A stretch of 64,000 nt of DNA from JAMZMI01 sp049115715 (GCA_049115715.1 JAGDZQ010000025.1:310001-374000); one strand, 5' to 3'; shown: positions 7,788-18,143, counted from the first letter of the stretch. Notes: generated from the sequence alone by a model not told the origin. Made by a program: numbers and translations.

Positions 7788-9662
7788 ATGAAGTTAAAAT
7801 GGATAGCCTATTATTTATTAGTAGGCTTTTTTCATCTTTTTACGCTTGCACAAGATCAAAAAGTAGCGGATAGTCTGAGGAAGATATATCTTCATAATAA
7901 CCTAGAAGATACTATCAAACCCGAACTACTTGGAAGTCTTTCATTTAATGAAGTCAATAATCTCAACTTAGCATTGAGTTACGCAGAGGAGTTGACTCAG
8001 TTGGCTCAAAAAAACCTTCAATTCAACAGTGCGGACAAAAAAAACTTATACTACCTATCTCTCGGTTTTTTTTTAAAGGGAAATGTTAAACGTAAATTGG
8101 GAGATTTAGATGAAGCTCTAGAAGCCTATTTAAAAAGTATAACTATTGCCAAAGAAGCTGGAAAAAAAAGGTTAGAAGGCAATGCATATGGGGCAATTGC
8201 TGACATTTATTCATTTTCAAATAATCACTCCAATGCAATACTTTACTATCGTAAGGCTATTGAAATGTTAAGGCAATCGAAAGACTCTATTGAACTAGCA
8301 ACAGTAATTTTAAATACGGGAGATGAATACTTAATTGATCAAGACTATGACTCTGCACTTGCTTATTTCGCTGAGTCGGGAGCAATTTTTGAAAAGGTTA
8401 ACTACCCAATCGGAAAAGCTTACAACCTTGGCAATATCGGAATGGTTTATGCAAATACAGGGGAAGATGAACTGGCCGAAAAGAACATCAATGAAGCCAT
8501 TGGAATACTAGAAGAAGCTGGCGATTTTTATCCTGTCTGTTTTTATCTCATCTCCATATCAGATATCTATCAAGAAAAAGGAGATATTGACATTGCTTTG
8601 AATTATGCCAATAGAAGCTTACAACTTGCCGAGAAAAATGGACTTAAACAACAGATAAGTGATGCCAACCTAAAATTATCAGAGTTGCGGGAAAAGACTG
8701 GGGATCATGGAGAATCACTTAAACATTACAAAAATCATATCGCATACAGGGATAGTGTAAACAATATTGAAACCATCCGGAATATTGCAGATCAGCGCAC
8801 CGAATTTGAAGTCAATCTAAAGGAGAAAGAAATCGACTTGCTTGAAAAAAGTAGAACGCTAGACAGAACCTATATCATCATTGCCATTATCCTGCTAATT
8901 CTATCCATCGTCTTATTACTCTACTTTCGTCAAAGATTTCTAACAGCAAAGCTCGTCGCAATTAATGAGAGAAAACAGCATGATGAAAAAATTGCAGGTC
9001 TTTTAACTGCTCAAGAAACCAAGGCACTGCAGTCAATGGTAAAAGGAAGAGATAATGAAAGAAAGCGACTTGCTCAGGAATTGCACAACCATTTTGGTAG
9101 CCTACTGGCTACTATCAAAGTAAACGTCAATGGAATTGATGAAGAGGCAATCCCCAATCACTCAACTCTATCCACCCTGGTTGATCAAGCATGCTCAGAT
9201 ATTCGAAACATATCACATATGATGAATATGGGCGTTTCAGAAGATTTCGGACTTGTTCCTGCACTGAAAGAACTGACAGCTCATTTGCGACGATCTGGTG
9301 AACTGAAGGTTGAGTTCAAGGCTTCTATGGCTAATCAAGCAATGGAGTCAGATGAAGAGATCATCATCTATAGGATTGTGCAAGAATTGGTCAGCAATGT
9401 ACTCAAGCACGCTAAAGCAACCAAGTTAAGTATCTCGCTTACCTACTTCGAAGAAGAAAGTCTGATCAACATCATGGTGCAAGACAATGGAAGGGGATTC
9501 CAAAAGCTATCTGAAAATACGAACTCAGATGGAATGGGAATCAAAAGTCTGGAAGAAATGGTCACTTCCCATGATGGGGAAATGACAATGGATAGTAGTC
9601 CCAAAAGCGGCACCACAGTAAACATTGATTGGCCTCTTAAACAAAACACTTCTGAGTTATGA
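7788..9662 (+). CDS. TPR-containing sensor histidine kinase (HisKA_3 type)
   Basis: 624 residues: signal peptide (cleaved near LAQ-22), a periplasmic array of TPR repeats (about 40-330), one membrane helix (about 363-381), coiled linker, HisKA_3 dimerisation helix with phospho-acceptor His433 in QELHNHFG, and a HATPase_c domain with DNGRGF and a G-rich lid. The acidic residue that normally follows the His in this family is Asn, and the phosphatase Gln at H+5 is Ser. It overlaps the regulator gene as ATGA, so the two form a pair. The TPRs probably sense a periplasmic protein. Confidence 0.88.
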   Translation: MKLKWIAYYLLVGFFHLFTLAQDQKVADSLRKIYLHNNLEDTIKPELLGSLSFNEVNNLNLALSYAEELTQLAQKNLQFNSADKKNLYYLSLGFFLKGNVKRKLGDLDEALEAYLKSITIAKEAGKKRLEGNAYGAIADIYSFSNNHSNAILYYRKAIEMLRQSKDSIELATVILNTGDEYLIDQDYDSALAYFAESGAIFEKVNYPIGKAYNLGNIGMVYANTGEDELAEKNINEAIGILEEAGDFYPVCFYLISISDIYQEKGDIDIALNYANRSLQLAEKNGLKQQISDANLKLSELREKTGDHGESLKHYKNHIAYRDSVNNIETIRNIADQRTEFEVNLKEKEIDLLEKSRTLDRTYIIIAIILLILSIVLLLYFRQRFLTAKLVAINERKQHDEKIAGLLTAQETKALQSMVKGRDNERKRLAQELHNHFGSLLATIKVNVNGIDEEAIPNHSTLSTLVDQACSDIRNISHMMNMGVSEDFGLVPALKELTAHLRRSGELKVEFKASMANQAMESDEEIIIYRIVQELVSNVLKHAKATKLSISLTYFEEESLINIMVQDNGRGFQKLSENTNSDGMGIKSLEEMVTSHDGEMTMDSSPKSGTTVNIDWPLKQNTSEL

Positions 9663-10291
9663 TAAAGGTATTAATTGTAGATGATCACCCCCTATTTGCG
9701 GAAGGCGTAAAATCTATGTTCAAGCCCGATGATAATATCACGATTGCTCATTGCACTACAAATGGCAATGAGGCTCCCCATATACTTGATAAGAATGAAA
9801 TAGACGTCATACTCATGGATATCAGTATGCCCATACTTGATGGTATTGAAACCATGAATCTCATTAAGAGCAAAGGCCATGATATTCCAGTCCTCATGCT
9901 TACGATGCACCAATCCATGAAACAAATCAAAGGTGCACTAGAGAAAGGTGCTCAAGGGTATATCCTAAAAGACGCCTCAAAAGCAGAGCTTAAAAAGGCC
10001 ATTGAACTTACAAGCGAACGTAAAAACTATTTTCATCCCAAAATCAATGATCAGGTATTTGACTATTTCAGAGGAAAATCAGCTTCCAAAACCGTAGAGC
10101 AGGAGCTCTCAGAAAGAGAAATAGAAGTCATTCAGTGTCTTGCCAATGGTATGAATACGAAAGCAATTGCAAATGCACTCTTTATCAGTGAACACACTGT
10201 GAAAACGCATAGGAGAAATATCATGCATAAACTTCATGTGAAGACATCTGCTGAGCTAATCAAGTTGGCAATGGATAAAGAGATCATTTGA
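9659..10291 (+). CDS. LuxR/NarL-family response regulator
   Basis: 210 residues. The receiver domain (1-120) has the acidic pocket D8-D9, phospho-acceptor Asp54 (LMDISMP) and Lys in YILKDAS. A GerE-type helix-turn-helix follows (about 143-205; LSEREIEVIQCLANGM, ISEHTVKTHRRNI). Partner of the preceding kinase, whose stop it overlaps. Likely binds the ACCCC/GGGGT palindromes upstream of the operon and before the divergent lipoprotein gene, which would make the locus autoregulated (inference). Confidence 0.9.
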   Translation: MIKVLIVDDHPLFAEGVKSMFKPDDNITIAHCTTNGNEAPHILDKNEIDVILMDISMPILDGIETMNLIKSKGHDIPVLMLTMHQSMKQIKGALEKGAQGYILKDASKAELKKAIELTSERKNYFHPKINDQVFDYFRGKSASKTVEQELSEREIEVIQCLANGMNTKAIANALFISEHTVKTHRRNIMHKLHVKTSAELIKLAMDKEII

Positions 10292-10421
10292 TTGCATGAT
10301 CTAAGTGGTTTGATTATCAAAGCAAAATTTGAAGCTCGAACTGATTCACAGAAGCTACTTCAAACAATCTTTCATGGGCGTCTTTTTGCTACATTTGCCG
10401 GCTAAACGTATCGCATCAAAA

Positions 10422-10757
10422 ATGTCTGAATTCCCTCCTTGCCCAAGTTGCAAATCCGAATACGCTTATCCTTCTGATGGGCTGCTCATGTGTCCGGAAT
10501 GCGGTCATGAATGGAACCCGAGCGATGAAGAGGAAAGCTCTGAGCCTATAATCAAAGATGCTAACGGTAATCCATTGCAGGACGGAGACTCGGTGGTGGT
10601 GGTCAAAGACTTGCCGGTAAAAGGAGCACCTAAGCCAATCAAGTCTGGCACAAAAGTCAAAAACATCAGATTGATAGATGGCGATCACAATATCGATTGT
10701 AAAATAGATGGCTTTGGTGCCATGCAATTGAAATCTGAATTTGTAAAAAAAGCTTGA
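10422..10757 (+). CDS. yjdM: Zinc-ribbon protein of the YjdM (PhnA) family
   Basis: 111 residues from the ATG at 10422. An N-terminal zinc ribbon (CPSC at 7-10, CPECG about 20 residues later) is followed by the PhnA C-terminal beta-domain with GDSVVVVKDLPVKG and a terminal KSEFVKKA. The family was once linked to phosphonate use, but the true role of YjdM is unknown and it is not a phosphonoacetate hydrolase. An in-frame extension to 10329 lacks family similarity and is rejected. Small single-domain cytoplasmic protein. Confidence 0.88.
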   Translation: MSEFPPCPSCKSEYAYPSDGLLMCPECGHEWNPSDEEESSEPIIKDANGNPLQDGDSVVVVKDLPVKGAPKPIKSGTKVKNIRLIDGDHNIDCKIDGFGAMQLKSEFVKKA

Positions 10758-10780
10758 ATCTAAAAAAGAATTCAGTTCCA

Positions 10781-11083
10781 ATGAACCTTAAAACACCAAT
10801 CGGCAGGTTAAGATTAACAGCCATTCTTGAAGGAATAAGTTATCTCCTATTTGCCGTTACTATGCCTCTCAAATATTTACTGGAGATCCCTCAACCAAAC
10901 TACTTTGTAGGCATGGCTCATGGGGTACTTTTCCTGCTTTATGGCATTCTGTGCTTTCAAAACATCTACATCTATAGGTGGAGTTTTAAGGTATCCATCT
11001 TAGTATTGGCAGCTTCTCTGATCCCTTTTGCTACTTTTTATGCCGATCATAAGATTTTTAAGAAAGAGCAGAAAGTTGATTGA
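10781..11083 (+). CDS. DUF3817 inner-membrane protein
   Basis: 100 residues with three predicted membrane helices. The pattern EGISYLLFAVTMPLKY, then GMAHGVLFLLYG, is typical of DUF3817. No biochemical function is known for the family. ATG at 10781 is chosen; a TTG at 10754 would overlap the yjdM stop. It lies 23 bases behind yjdM and may share its transcript. Confidence 0.82.
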   Translation: MNLKTPIGRLRLTAILEGISYLLFAVTMPLKYLLEIPQPNYFVGMAHGVLFLLYGILCFQNIYIYRWSFKVSILVLAASLIPFATFYADHKIFKKEQKVD

Positions 11084-11203
11084 TTTGAGTTGCAGTTTTA
11101 AGCCTTTCTCATAGAGTTCAAGCATTTGGTAGGTTTCAGATCATACAACACTTCAGAATCCTTTTTGCATTATTTTAGATGTTAAAATGAATTAAACTGC
11201 TAA

Positions 11204-13114
11204 ATGAAAAAACTTCTTGTTCTCGTCCTTGGACTCGTTTTTTTAAATCTCCCAGCTCGGGAACGCATAAAAGTTACCCCTGAAACTAATTTCATTGAAT
11301 TATCAGGAAAGACATGGCTCTACCGCGATTCTTCCACCCTAATGTCGATTCATGAAATTCGCGCATTGCCTGAATCGGTTTGGAAGCGAGAGGATTTTGA
11401 TGGTTTTTCTCAAGCTCATGGGTGGACAAGAGCTTTTTTCTTGAATGATTCCGATGAGTCATTTGACAAAATATTGTATCTAAACAATCCTTTCCTTCAG
11501 GAAGCGAATGTGCATTTTGTAGTTAACGATTGTCTCCAACACGGAAAAGTACTAACCGGCCTGGGAAGACCTACAAGCAATAAGTACTATTCGGATCCTA
11601 TGTATCCGATAAATATTCGCTTCCCTCCAAAAAGTAGCGTCGACGTGTTTATTCGTTCTTCTGATACTTTCTCAACTACAAACACCCCCTTATTTCTTCT
11701 AAGTGAAGAAGAATCTCAAAAATTAAAAGACTTCAGGTATCAAATTAGTTTTTCCTGGGCGGGGCTTGTGCTTCTATCAATCACTCTGGCTTTATTTCTG
11801 TATTTACATACAAAGCAAAAAATCTTCATATACTATACACTCCTTGGCATAGGCTCAGCAATTGCTATATCTGCCAACATCGGAGTAGTTCTTTTATTTA
11901 TAAAATCTGATCCTTATCAGCTGTTGAACAACTATTATGAACTAGGAGGTGCATTAATGATCAATTTCATGCCACGATTCTTAAATTGTATCGTACCTAT
12001 TTCAACAATCAACCGAACCTTGTGGAAGGTCGTAAAATGGGCTGGGTATCTATCTTTTCTTGTCGTATTCCTCTATTGCCTGCCTTTATTCAAATTCAAT
12101 TACCGTTTTTCCAAGTTCACCATTGACTTTTTCGTAAGCCTATCGAGCATCATATTCATATACCTGCTTATTGCTCTGGCGATAGCTGCCTTTCGGAAAA
12201 TCCACAGAGCACCTAGTCTTTTCTTCGTTTATCTCATTTATCTGGGAGTTGCATTTGGGGTAATTCTGTTTCCATTCGTCGGAATTAATAACAAAGGACT
12301 GCATACGACCTACATAATGGTAGCTGGGTCTGTATTCGAAACAGTAGCATTTATGTTTTTTATGGCACAGGTGACTTTGGGAGTCTACAGTGATAGAGAT
12401 AGACTAAACAAGCAAGTACAAAGTAATCAGGAAGCCATGATGAATACCATTGTCAAAGGACAGGAAGATGAAAGAAAGCGCTTTGCAGAAGATATGCACA
12501 ATGGATTTAGCCAAATGATTTCATCTCTCAATCTTAATCTGAAAAGTTTGGAAAACACTGGATCTCATCAAACAAACAAGAGGTTAGATATTTTCCAAAC
12601 TTCTAAATCTATATTGAATGATATGTACATCGAACTAAAAAGCATCTGCTTTAACCTGATGCCTCATACATTAGTTTCAGCAGGAATTGAGGAGGCACTG
12701 AAAGAATCTGCAAACAGAATCAGCAGAAATGAAGAACTAAGGGTTGACGTCTCGGTGTATAATATAGATCAGCGTCTGCCTGAAGTTATTGAAATCTCGC
12801 TTTACCGCATTTCCCAGGAATGGATCAATAATATCATCAAACATTCCGATGCAACTAAAATCCAGCTACAAATCACCGGTGATAAAAAAGAAATTACGCT
12901 CATGATTGAAGATAATGGAAGAGGGTTCGACACTTCCCTCCTCACGTCAGAAAAGGGAAATGGTTGGAAGAGTATTTATTCAAGAGCAAGCCTTATCAAA
13001 GGAGAAATAGAACTGGATTCATCTCCCAATATGCGTGGCACTTCTTTTATCCTTAACACCCCTATCGCTAAGAAGATTGCTGTTAAAAAAGAGGATGCTG
13101 TTCCGGCACAATGA
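11204..13114 (+). CDS. 7TMR-DISM sensor histidine kinase (orphan)
   Basis: 636 residues: signal peptide, a periplasmic 7TMR-DISMED2-type beta domain (about 25-170), seven membrane helices (about 180-400), HisKA_3 helix with His432 in EDMHNGFSQ, and HATPase_c with DNGRGFD. The family senses carbohydrate-like or other small periplasmic ligands. No response regulator is adjacent. As in the TPR kinase at 7788, Asn follows the phospho-His instead of Asp/Glu, though here the Gln at H+5 is kept. It converges with a GH1 glycosidase 4 bases away; a functional link to sugars is only suggestive. Confidence 0.88.
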   Translation: MKKLLVLVLGLVFLNLPARERIKVTPETNFIELSGKTWLYRDSSTLMSIHEIRALPESVWKREDFDGFSQAHGWTRAFFLNDSDESFDKILYLNNPFLQEANVHFVVNDCLQHGKVLTGLGRPTSNKYYSDPMYPINIRFPPKSSVDVFIRSSDTFSTTNTPLFLLSEEESQKLKDFRYQISFSWAGLVLLSITLALFLYLHTKQKIFIYYTLLGIGSAIAISANIGVVLLFIKSDPYQLLNNYYELGGALMINFMPRFLNCIVPISTINRTLWKVVKWAGYLSFLVVFLYCLPLFKFNYRFSKFTIDFFVSLSSIIFIYLLIALAIAAFRKIHRAPSLFFVYLIYLGVAFGVILFPFVGINNKGLHTTYIMVAGSVFETVAFMFFMAQVTLGVYSDRDRLNKQVQSNQEAMMNTIVKGQEDERKRFAEDMHNGFSQMISSLNLNLKSLENTGSHQTNKRLDIFQTSKSILNDMYIELKSICFNLMPHTLVSAGIEEALKESANRISRNEELRVDVSVYNIDQRLPEVIEISLYRISQEWINNIIKHSDATKIQLQITGDKKEITLMIEDNGRGFDTSLLTSEKGNGWKSIYSRASLIKGEIELDSSPNMRGTSFILNTPIAKKIAVKKEDAVPAQ

Positions 13115-13118
13115 CTTA

Positions 13119-14402
13119 CTAAGAAGGCGGTAATACACTTCTGTTTTTGCAGATTTCAGCATAGTACCTTCCACTTTCTCTTAAGGTTCTTTCCTGAGTC
13201 TTATAATTGGTATGATAAAGGCCAAATCGAGCACTATTGCCTTCGGCCCACTCAAAATTGTCGAGTAAAGACCAATGATAATATCTTTGAACGTCTACTC
13301 CACTTTCAATAATCTTGGATAGGGCTTTCAAATGATCATAAATGAATTTCGACCTGTATGCATCATGCTTGTCACACGTTCCATTTTCTGTTATGTAAAT
13401 AGGGAGCTTGTACTTCTCGTAAATAGCCTCACAAATTACCCCAAGTCCTTCAGGATGAATCTCCCATCCCAAGTCATTTTTAGAGCCTTCTTCTGAGACA
13501 CATCTTTCTCCAAACAACTCAAAGGGCTTCCAAACTCCCTTGATCATATCACGGGAATAGTAGTTCACACCAATGAAATCCGCAAACAGGCCTTCTTTCA
13601 TTTTAAAATTGCCAGATGTAAGAGGAAACATCATTTCACCCAAAGTCATTGCTTCCAGAAACACATTCTGGAAGACACGTTCTTGAAGCTTTGCAGCCAT
13701 TTTTGATAACAATCTCTTGTCAATTGGGTCAAAGATTCTGAGGTGATGGGCCACCCCTACTTTAGGGCTTTGATTCGCATCGGTATAATAAGAATGAATC
13801 AACTCGTACGCTCGCTGATGTGCTATCACCAAATGTCTGGCTCCCTTTAAAAAACCCTTAATATCTCCTTGATGTCCCGGAGGCCAAACCCCATCAAAAT
13901 ATCCAAAAAACAGATATACGTTAGGTTCATTGATAGTAATCCAGTCTGTAACCAGATCTCCAAGTTGCTCTATCACATAAGCGACATAATTTTGAAAACG
14001 GCTAACCGACAAAGGATTGACCCAGCCTCCATCATCTTCCATCCATAGCGGATTGGAGAAATGCCAAAGGGTTACAAGAGGTTTTACTTCTTTATCTATT
14101 AGAAGTTGAATTTCTTTTCTGTATAAAGCTATTCCTTCCTCAGAGAATTCTCCTTCTTCAGGTTCTATCCTACTCCATTCCAAGCCCATTCTGTAGGTCT
14201 GACAGTTAAGATCAACAATAAGTACCACATCAGACTCAATTCTGTTGATATGATCACAGGCCGCTTTGGAGTGAGAACCATCTTTGATTTTGCCTTGCTC
14301 AGACCATCGATACCAATTGTGATTTTGTTCACCTCCTTCTATATGCGTAGCGGCAGTAGCCGTTCCGAGCATTAGGTCTCCAGGTAAGTCAAATGTTTCC
14401 AA
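13119..14402 (-). CDS. Glycoside hydrolase family 1 (beta-glucosidase-like)
   Basis: 427 residues, full-length GH1 TIM barrel without signal peptide, so cytoplasmic. Catalytic acid/base Glu159 in TINEPN and nucleophile Glu339 in YITENG are both present, as are the substrate-site His (TLWHFSNPLW) and the late WSLLDNFEWAEG motif. The enzyme hydrolyses beta-glucosides, beta-galactosides or similar disaccharides with retention. It stands alone, convergent with the 7TMR-DISM kinase, and has no sugar transporter beside it, so substrate remains open. Confidence 0.92.
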   Translation of the reverse strand: METFDLPGDLMLGTATAATHIEGGEQNHNWYRWSEQGKIKDGSHSKAACDHINRIESDVVLIVDLNCQTYRMGLEWSRIEPEEGEFSEEGIALYRKEIQLLIDKEVKPLVTLWHFSNPLWMEDDGGWVNPLSVSRFQNYVAYVIEQLGDLVTDWITINEPNVYLFFGYFDGVWPPGHQGDIKGFLKGARHLVIAHQRAYELIHSYYTDANQSPKVGVAHHLRIFDPIDKRLLSKMAAKLQERVFQNVFLEAMTLGEMMFPLTSGNFKMKEGLFADFIGVNYYSRDMIKGVWKPFELFGERCVSEEGSKNDLGWEIHPEGLGVICEAIYEKYKLPIYITENGTCDKHDAYRSKFIYDHLKALSKIIESGVDVQRYYHWSLLDNFEWAEGNSARFGLYHTNYKTQERTLRESGRYYAEICKNRSVLPPS

Positions 14403-14754
14403 GCTTGCTATTCAAATTTTGAATCAAGTTAGAAAATTAGATAAATACCAATTCAGAAAAGGGCTTTGTGGTTGTGTTATCATTTGACTAACACCTCCTT
14501 ATAAACATAGGCTAAGTTTCCATCTTAAAGGAGTAGATCTTACGAAGAAACTTATTCAGATTGAGGGAAACCAGACACAAGCATGACTAAAAATAATCAA
14601 ATCAGGTTTTCAACTAGACAATTACTGAATCTAATGTCCAGAGCAACCGTTTGAATAGAACAAAAAGTACAAATAAACTTATCTTAATCAAATAAATAGC
14701 CGCCTTTTTCAGCTATTAAAGTAATAAACCCAACTAGGTCTTAAGACCGATGCG
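14403..14754. other. Intergenic region of 352 bp, divergent promoters expected
   Basis: It separates the divergent GH1 and DUF1592 genes. Inverted repeats seen are short: ATTCAAATTTTGAAT near 14411 and AATAGC / GCTATT spanning 14695-14716, just before the DUF1592 start. I see no convincing TTTG...TAnnTTTG promoter, no ORF and no RNA gene. Confidence 0.4.
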
Positions 14755-16716
14755 ATGTTAGGCAAATACATTTTATCAATTCTTTTTGGAGCATTAGCAC
14801 TTATGGTTTTTGCCAATGATGGAGATGAGATTGATTTCAAAACCTCAATCCTGCCCCTTCTGGAAAAAAAGTGCAACACATGTCATAGAGCCGGACCTCT
14901 TAAGGGTGGCGTTAATACAAAAAGATATCAAGAAGAAGAAAGGGTTGTAAAAGATGGAAGGTTTTGGTTCAAAGCGCTGAATCAAATTAAGACTCGGGAA
15001 ATGCCCCCTTCTACTGAACCTGTGCTGACCGATGAAGAGTATCATATTTTGGTTGATGGCATAGAAAACATCCTCAGAAAAGCACTGAAAAACCAAAACC
15101 CGGGAAGCGTTGTAGCTCGGCGACTCAGTCACACAGAATATAAGCACACAGTAATGGATCTTACGGGTGTAGAGTTTGACGCTAGACTCTTCTTCCCTTC
15201 AGACGGATCAGGTGGTGGTGGTTTTGACAATCAAGGAAAGGCGTTATTTATCACCCCACTCAAACTGGAGCGCTATTATGATGCAGCCACCATCATCGTC
15301 GCAGATTTGTACAGAGATGCGGCTCTGTGGAAAAAGGTAGTTCCAAAATCATACAAACTTACATTTTGGATGAAATTCACCAACTGGTTCAAAGGGATAA
15401 TTTTTGACAATTATCAGGAAACCCATACACCGGATAAGGTAGCATCCGAATCAATCATTCCATTTGCCTCCAAAGCTTTTCGACGTTATCTGAAACTCGA
15501 AGAAAAGGAAAAATTGATGACCTTTTTCTCAGAGGTGTACCAACATAAGGATACGATCAAAAACCCTCAGCGCTTTAACGAAAGTATAATGGAGACATTA
15601 AAAGTTGTGCTGGTATCGCCCAATTTCATATATAGAGCTGAAGAAGAAAGCGACAAGAAGGTCCCTTTTGAACTAAATGACTTTGAGTTGGCTTCTCGCC
15701 TGTCCTATTTCATTTGGTCGAGTATGCCTGACGAAGAACTATTCGAATTGGCCAGACAGGAAAAGCTTCATGACACTTTGGTTATAGCAGCTCAAGTCAA
15801 GCGGATGCTCAAGCATCCAAAGGCAAAGCGATTCGCGGAATCGTTCTCTAGCCAATGGCTGGAAATAGGCGAATTGATCGAACCTAAACCTATTGTTGAT
15901 CCAGAAAAATTCCCAGAGTTCAATACCTCTTTACGCAAGTCTATGTTTCAGGAAACGGTAGATTATTTCTATCATGTCCTTACCGAATCCAAAGACTTCT
16001 CTGAATTGCTCAACGGCAATTACACGTTTCTAAATGAAGAATTGGCTGACTTTTATGGGCTTGACCCCATTAAAGGAGACACACTGCGGATGGTGATGCT
16101 CGATAACCCCAACAGAGGTGGGGTTCTGGGCATGGGCAGTGTACTCACTACTACTTCATTGCCAACACGCACAAGTCCTGTACTGAGAGGGAAGTGGGTA
16201 CTGGAGCAGATATTGGGGCAGCCGCCTCCGCCACCTCCGCCCAATGTAGGTGAAATTCCGGAAGACGCTGAAGTACAGAAAAACCTTGGATTGAGAGCTT
16301 TGCTAGAAATACATCGATCTAAACCCGAATGTGTGTCCTGCCATGAAAAAATGGATCCAATAGGTCTGGGATTGGAAAACTTTGATGCAATAGGCAGATG
16401 GAGAACCAGTTACGGAGAGGTTGAAATTGACCCTTCCGGGGTGTTAGGAAAAGATGGGGCTTTTCAGGGGCCAGCTGAGCTCAAGACTATGATAAGTAAC
16501 AAGAGAGAGGCATTCGCATTGAATCTTTCCAAAAAAATGCTGTCTTATGCCGTAGGAAGATCAATCTTGTTTACCGATCAAACCATCATAGAAGAACTCC
16601 AAACCTGTCTTTTGGAAAATGATTTTCACACTGAAAAGTTCATCATTGAGTTGGTAAAGAGCTACCCGTTTCGACTTAAGAAAAATGATTTTCGTAAAAA
16701 AGCGAATGAAGTATGA
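14755..16716 (+). CDS. PSCyt1 / DUF1592-type secreted cytochrome c-like protein
   Basis: 653 residues with an N-terminal signal peptide. The domain order is that of planctomycete-type proteins: a heme region with C40-NTC-H44, then DUF1587 (about 113-180, RRLSHTEYKHTVMDLTGV), DUF1595, DUF1592 (about 300-435, ASRLSYFIWSSMPDEEL), DUF1588 with a second heme site C526-VSC-H530 followed by MDPIGLGLENFD, and DUF1585 near the end. A seven-proline run precedes the second site. Function of the family is unproven; it probably passes electrons outside the inner membrane. First gene of a three-gene operon; its stop overlaps the next start by 4 bp. Confidence 0.88.
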   Translation: MLGKYILSILFGALALMVFANDGDEIDFKTSILPLLEKKCNTCHRAGPLKGGVNTKRYQEEERVVKDGRFWFKALNQIKTREMPPSTEPVLTDEEYHILVDGIENILRKALKNQNPGSVVARRLSHTEYKHTVMDLTGVEFDARLFFPSDGSGGGGFDNQGKALFITPLKLERYYDAATIIVADLYRDAALWKKVVPKSYKLTFWMKFTNWFKGIIFDNYQETHTPDKVASESIIPFASKAFRRYLKLEEKEKLMTFFSEVYQHKDTIKNPQRFNESIMETLKVVLVSPNFIYRAEEESDKKVPFELNDFELASRLSYFIWSSMPDEELFELARQEKLHDTLVIAAQVKRMLKHPKAKRFAESFSSQWLEIGELIEPKPIVDPEKFPEFNTSLRKSMFQETVDYFYHVLTESKDFSELLNGNYTFLNEELADFYGLDPIKGDTLRMVMLDNPNRGGVLGMGSVLTTTSLPTRTSPVLRGKWVLEQILGQPPPPPPPNVGEIPEDAEVQKNLGLRALLEIHRSKPECVSCHEKMDPIGLGLENFDAIGRWRTSYGEVEIDPSGVLGKDGAFQGPAELKTMISNKREAFALNLSKKMLSYAVGRSILFTDQTIIEELQTCLLENDFHTEKFIIELVKSYPFRLKKNDFRKKANEV

Positions 16717-18095
16717 GTAAGAAGTGGCAAATATCGAGAAGAAAAATGCTGAAAGGTGTCGGAGCTATGATCGCTCTTCCATACCTAGAAGCCATGGCCA
16801 TGCCTGGAATGAGTTCTTTTGTAAAGGAGAAATCTACACAAAGAGCGGCTTTCCTATTTATGCCAAACGGTGTTCATCCCGAAAGGTGGACTCCAAGTAA
16901 ATTCGGAAGCGACTTTGAGCTATCACCTCTTTTAAGTCCTTTGGAAAGCCTCAAGCAAGATTTACTGGTTCTAGGAGAGTTGATGAACAAAAATGCCACC
17001 TTATACGGTGCTGATGGTCATTATTCTAAATCAGCAAACCTTTTGACCTGTATGCCTATCCAAAAGACTACAGGGGAAAATATACATAGTGGAGGCATAT
17101 CAATCGACCAGCTCATTGCGAATGAGGTGGGTCATCAAACGCTTTTTCCTTCTTTGGAATATGGACTTGACAGAATCACCACTGGAGTAGACACCAATGT
17201 GGGGCTGACCAGACTATATGGATCGAGTATTTCCTGGAAAACTGCAACACAACCTTTATCCAAAGAAATTGACCCTAAGTTGGCTTTTGACAGATTGTTC
17301 AGAGGATATGTTCCTGGTAAAAAGGTAACGGAAGACCCTTGGAAAAAGAGCGTATTAGATTTGGTGAGAGACGATGCTCAAAAGTTAAAAAACACCCTGG
17401 GAAGATCTGACCAGAACAAAATAGAGGAGTATCTGGAATCTATCAGATCCATCGAGAAAAGAATCGTAAATGAGGAAAATAAGGAAAAATTTGAATCCAA
17501 TATTACGGAAGACTTCAAAAAAGAGCTCTCTCGTATGGATCAAAGACTCGATGAATATCAAGATACTTATCTGGAAATAGATATCACCAAAAAGACGAGG
17601 CTCATGCTAGACATTATGGCTCTTGCTTTTTGGAGTGATGCCAGCCGAGTTTCCACTTTCATGTTCGCAAATTCTGTAAGCAATAGAAATTTTTCCTTCT
17701 TAGAAGGCGTAGAAGGCAACCATCATTCTATTTCCCATCACGGAAATGATCCTGAGAAAATGGAACAATACGCTCGAATTAACATATGGCACATCGAGCA
17801 GTATGCCTATTTACTCAACAAATTAAAATCAATCCAGGAAGGAGATAAAACCCTTCTAGATAATTCTATGATCACTTTCGCATCGGGATTACGAGATGGG
17901 AATCGACACTCTCCCTACAACATCCCTTTACTTGTTGCAGGAAAAGGCGGGGGCGTTTTTAAAACGGGACAAAACCTCGAATTCAAGAAAAACACGCCAT
18001 TGGCTAATCTATATCTTTCTATGGCTCAGGGTATGAATATTCAAATCAACGAATTCGCCGATAGCTCTGGGACTTTATCCGAAATCCTTGCTTGA
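16713..18095 (+). CDS. DUF1552 family exported protein (HXXSHH motif)
   Basis: 460 residues. The N-terminus has a Tat-like SRRKML motif followed by a hydrophobic stretch, so it is probably exported folded. The family hallmark H338-x-x-S341-H342-H343 is intact. The DUF1552 fold is related to alkaline-phosphatase/sulfatase-like or DUF1501 proteins, and nearly always accompanies DUF1592 proteins. Function unknown; a cofactor-bearing partner of the cytochrome is plausible. Overlaps the DUF1592 gene as ATGA. Confidence 0.88.
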   Translation: MSKKWQISRRKMLKGVGAMIALPYLEAMAMPGMSSFVKEKSTQRAAFLFMPNGVHPERWTPSKFGSDFELSPLLSPLESLKQDLLVLGELMNKNATLYGADGHYSKSANLLTCMPIQKTTGENIHSGGISIDQLIANEVGHQTLFPSLEYGLDRITTGVDTNVGLTRLYGSSISWKTATQPLSKEIDPKLAFDRLFRGYVPGKKVTEDPWKKSVLDLVRDDAQKLKNTLGRSDQNKIEEYLESIRSIEKRIVNEENKEKFESNITEDFKKELSRMDQRLDEYQDTYLEIDITKKTRLMLDIMALAFWSDASRVSTFMFANSVSNRNFSFLEGVEGNHHSISHHGNDPEKMEQYARINIWHIEQYAYLLNKLKSIQEGDKTLLDNSMITFASGLRDGNRHSPYNIPLLVAGKGGGVFKTGQNLEFKKNTPLANLYLSMAQGMNIQINEFADSSGTLSEILA

Positions 18096-18143
18096 TTGAA
18101 AACCATCAGCAGTAATCATCAATAATTGTAATTAAGAATTTTA

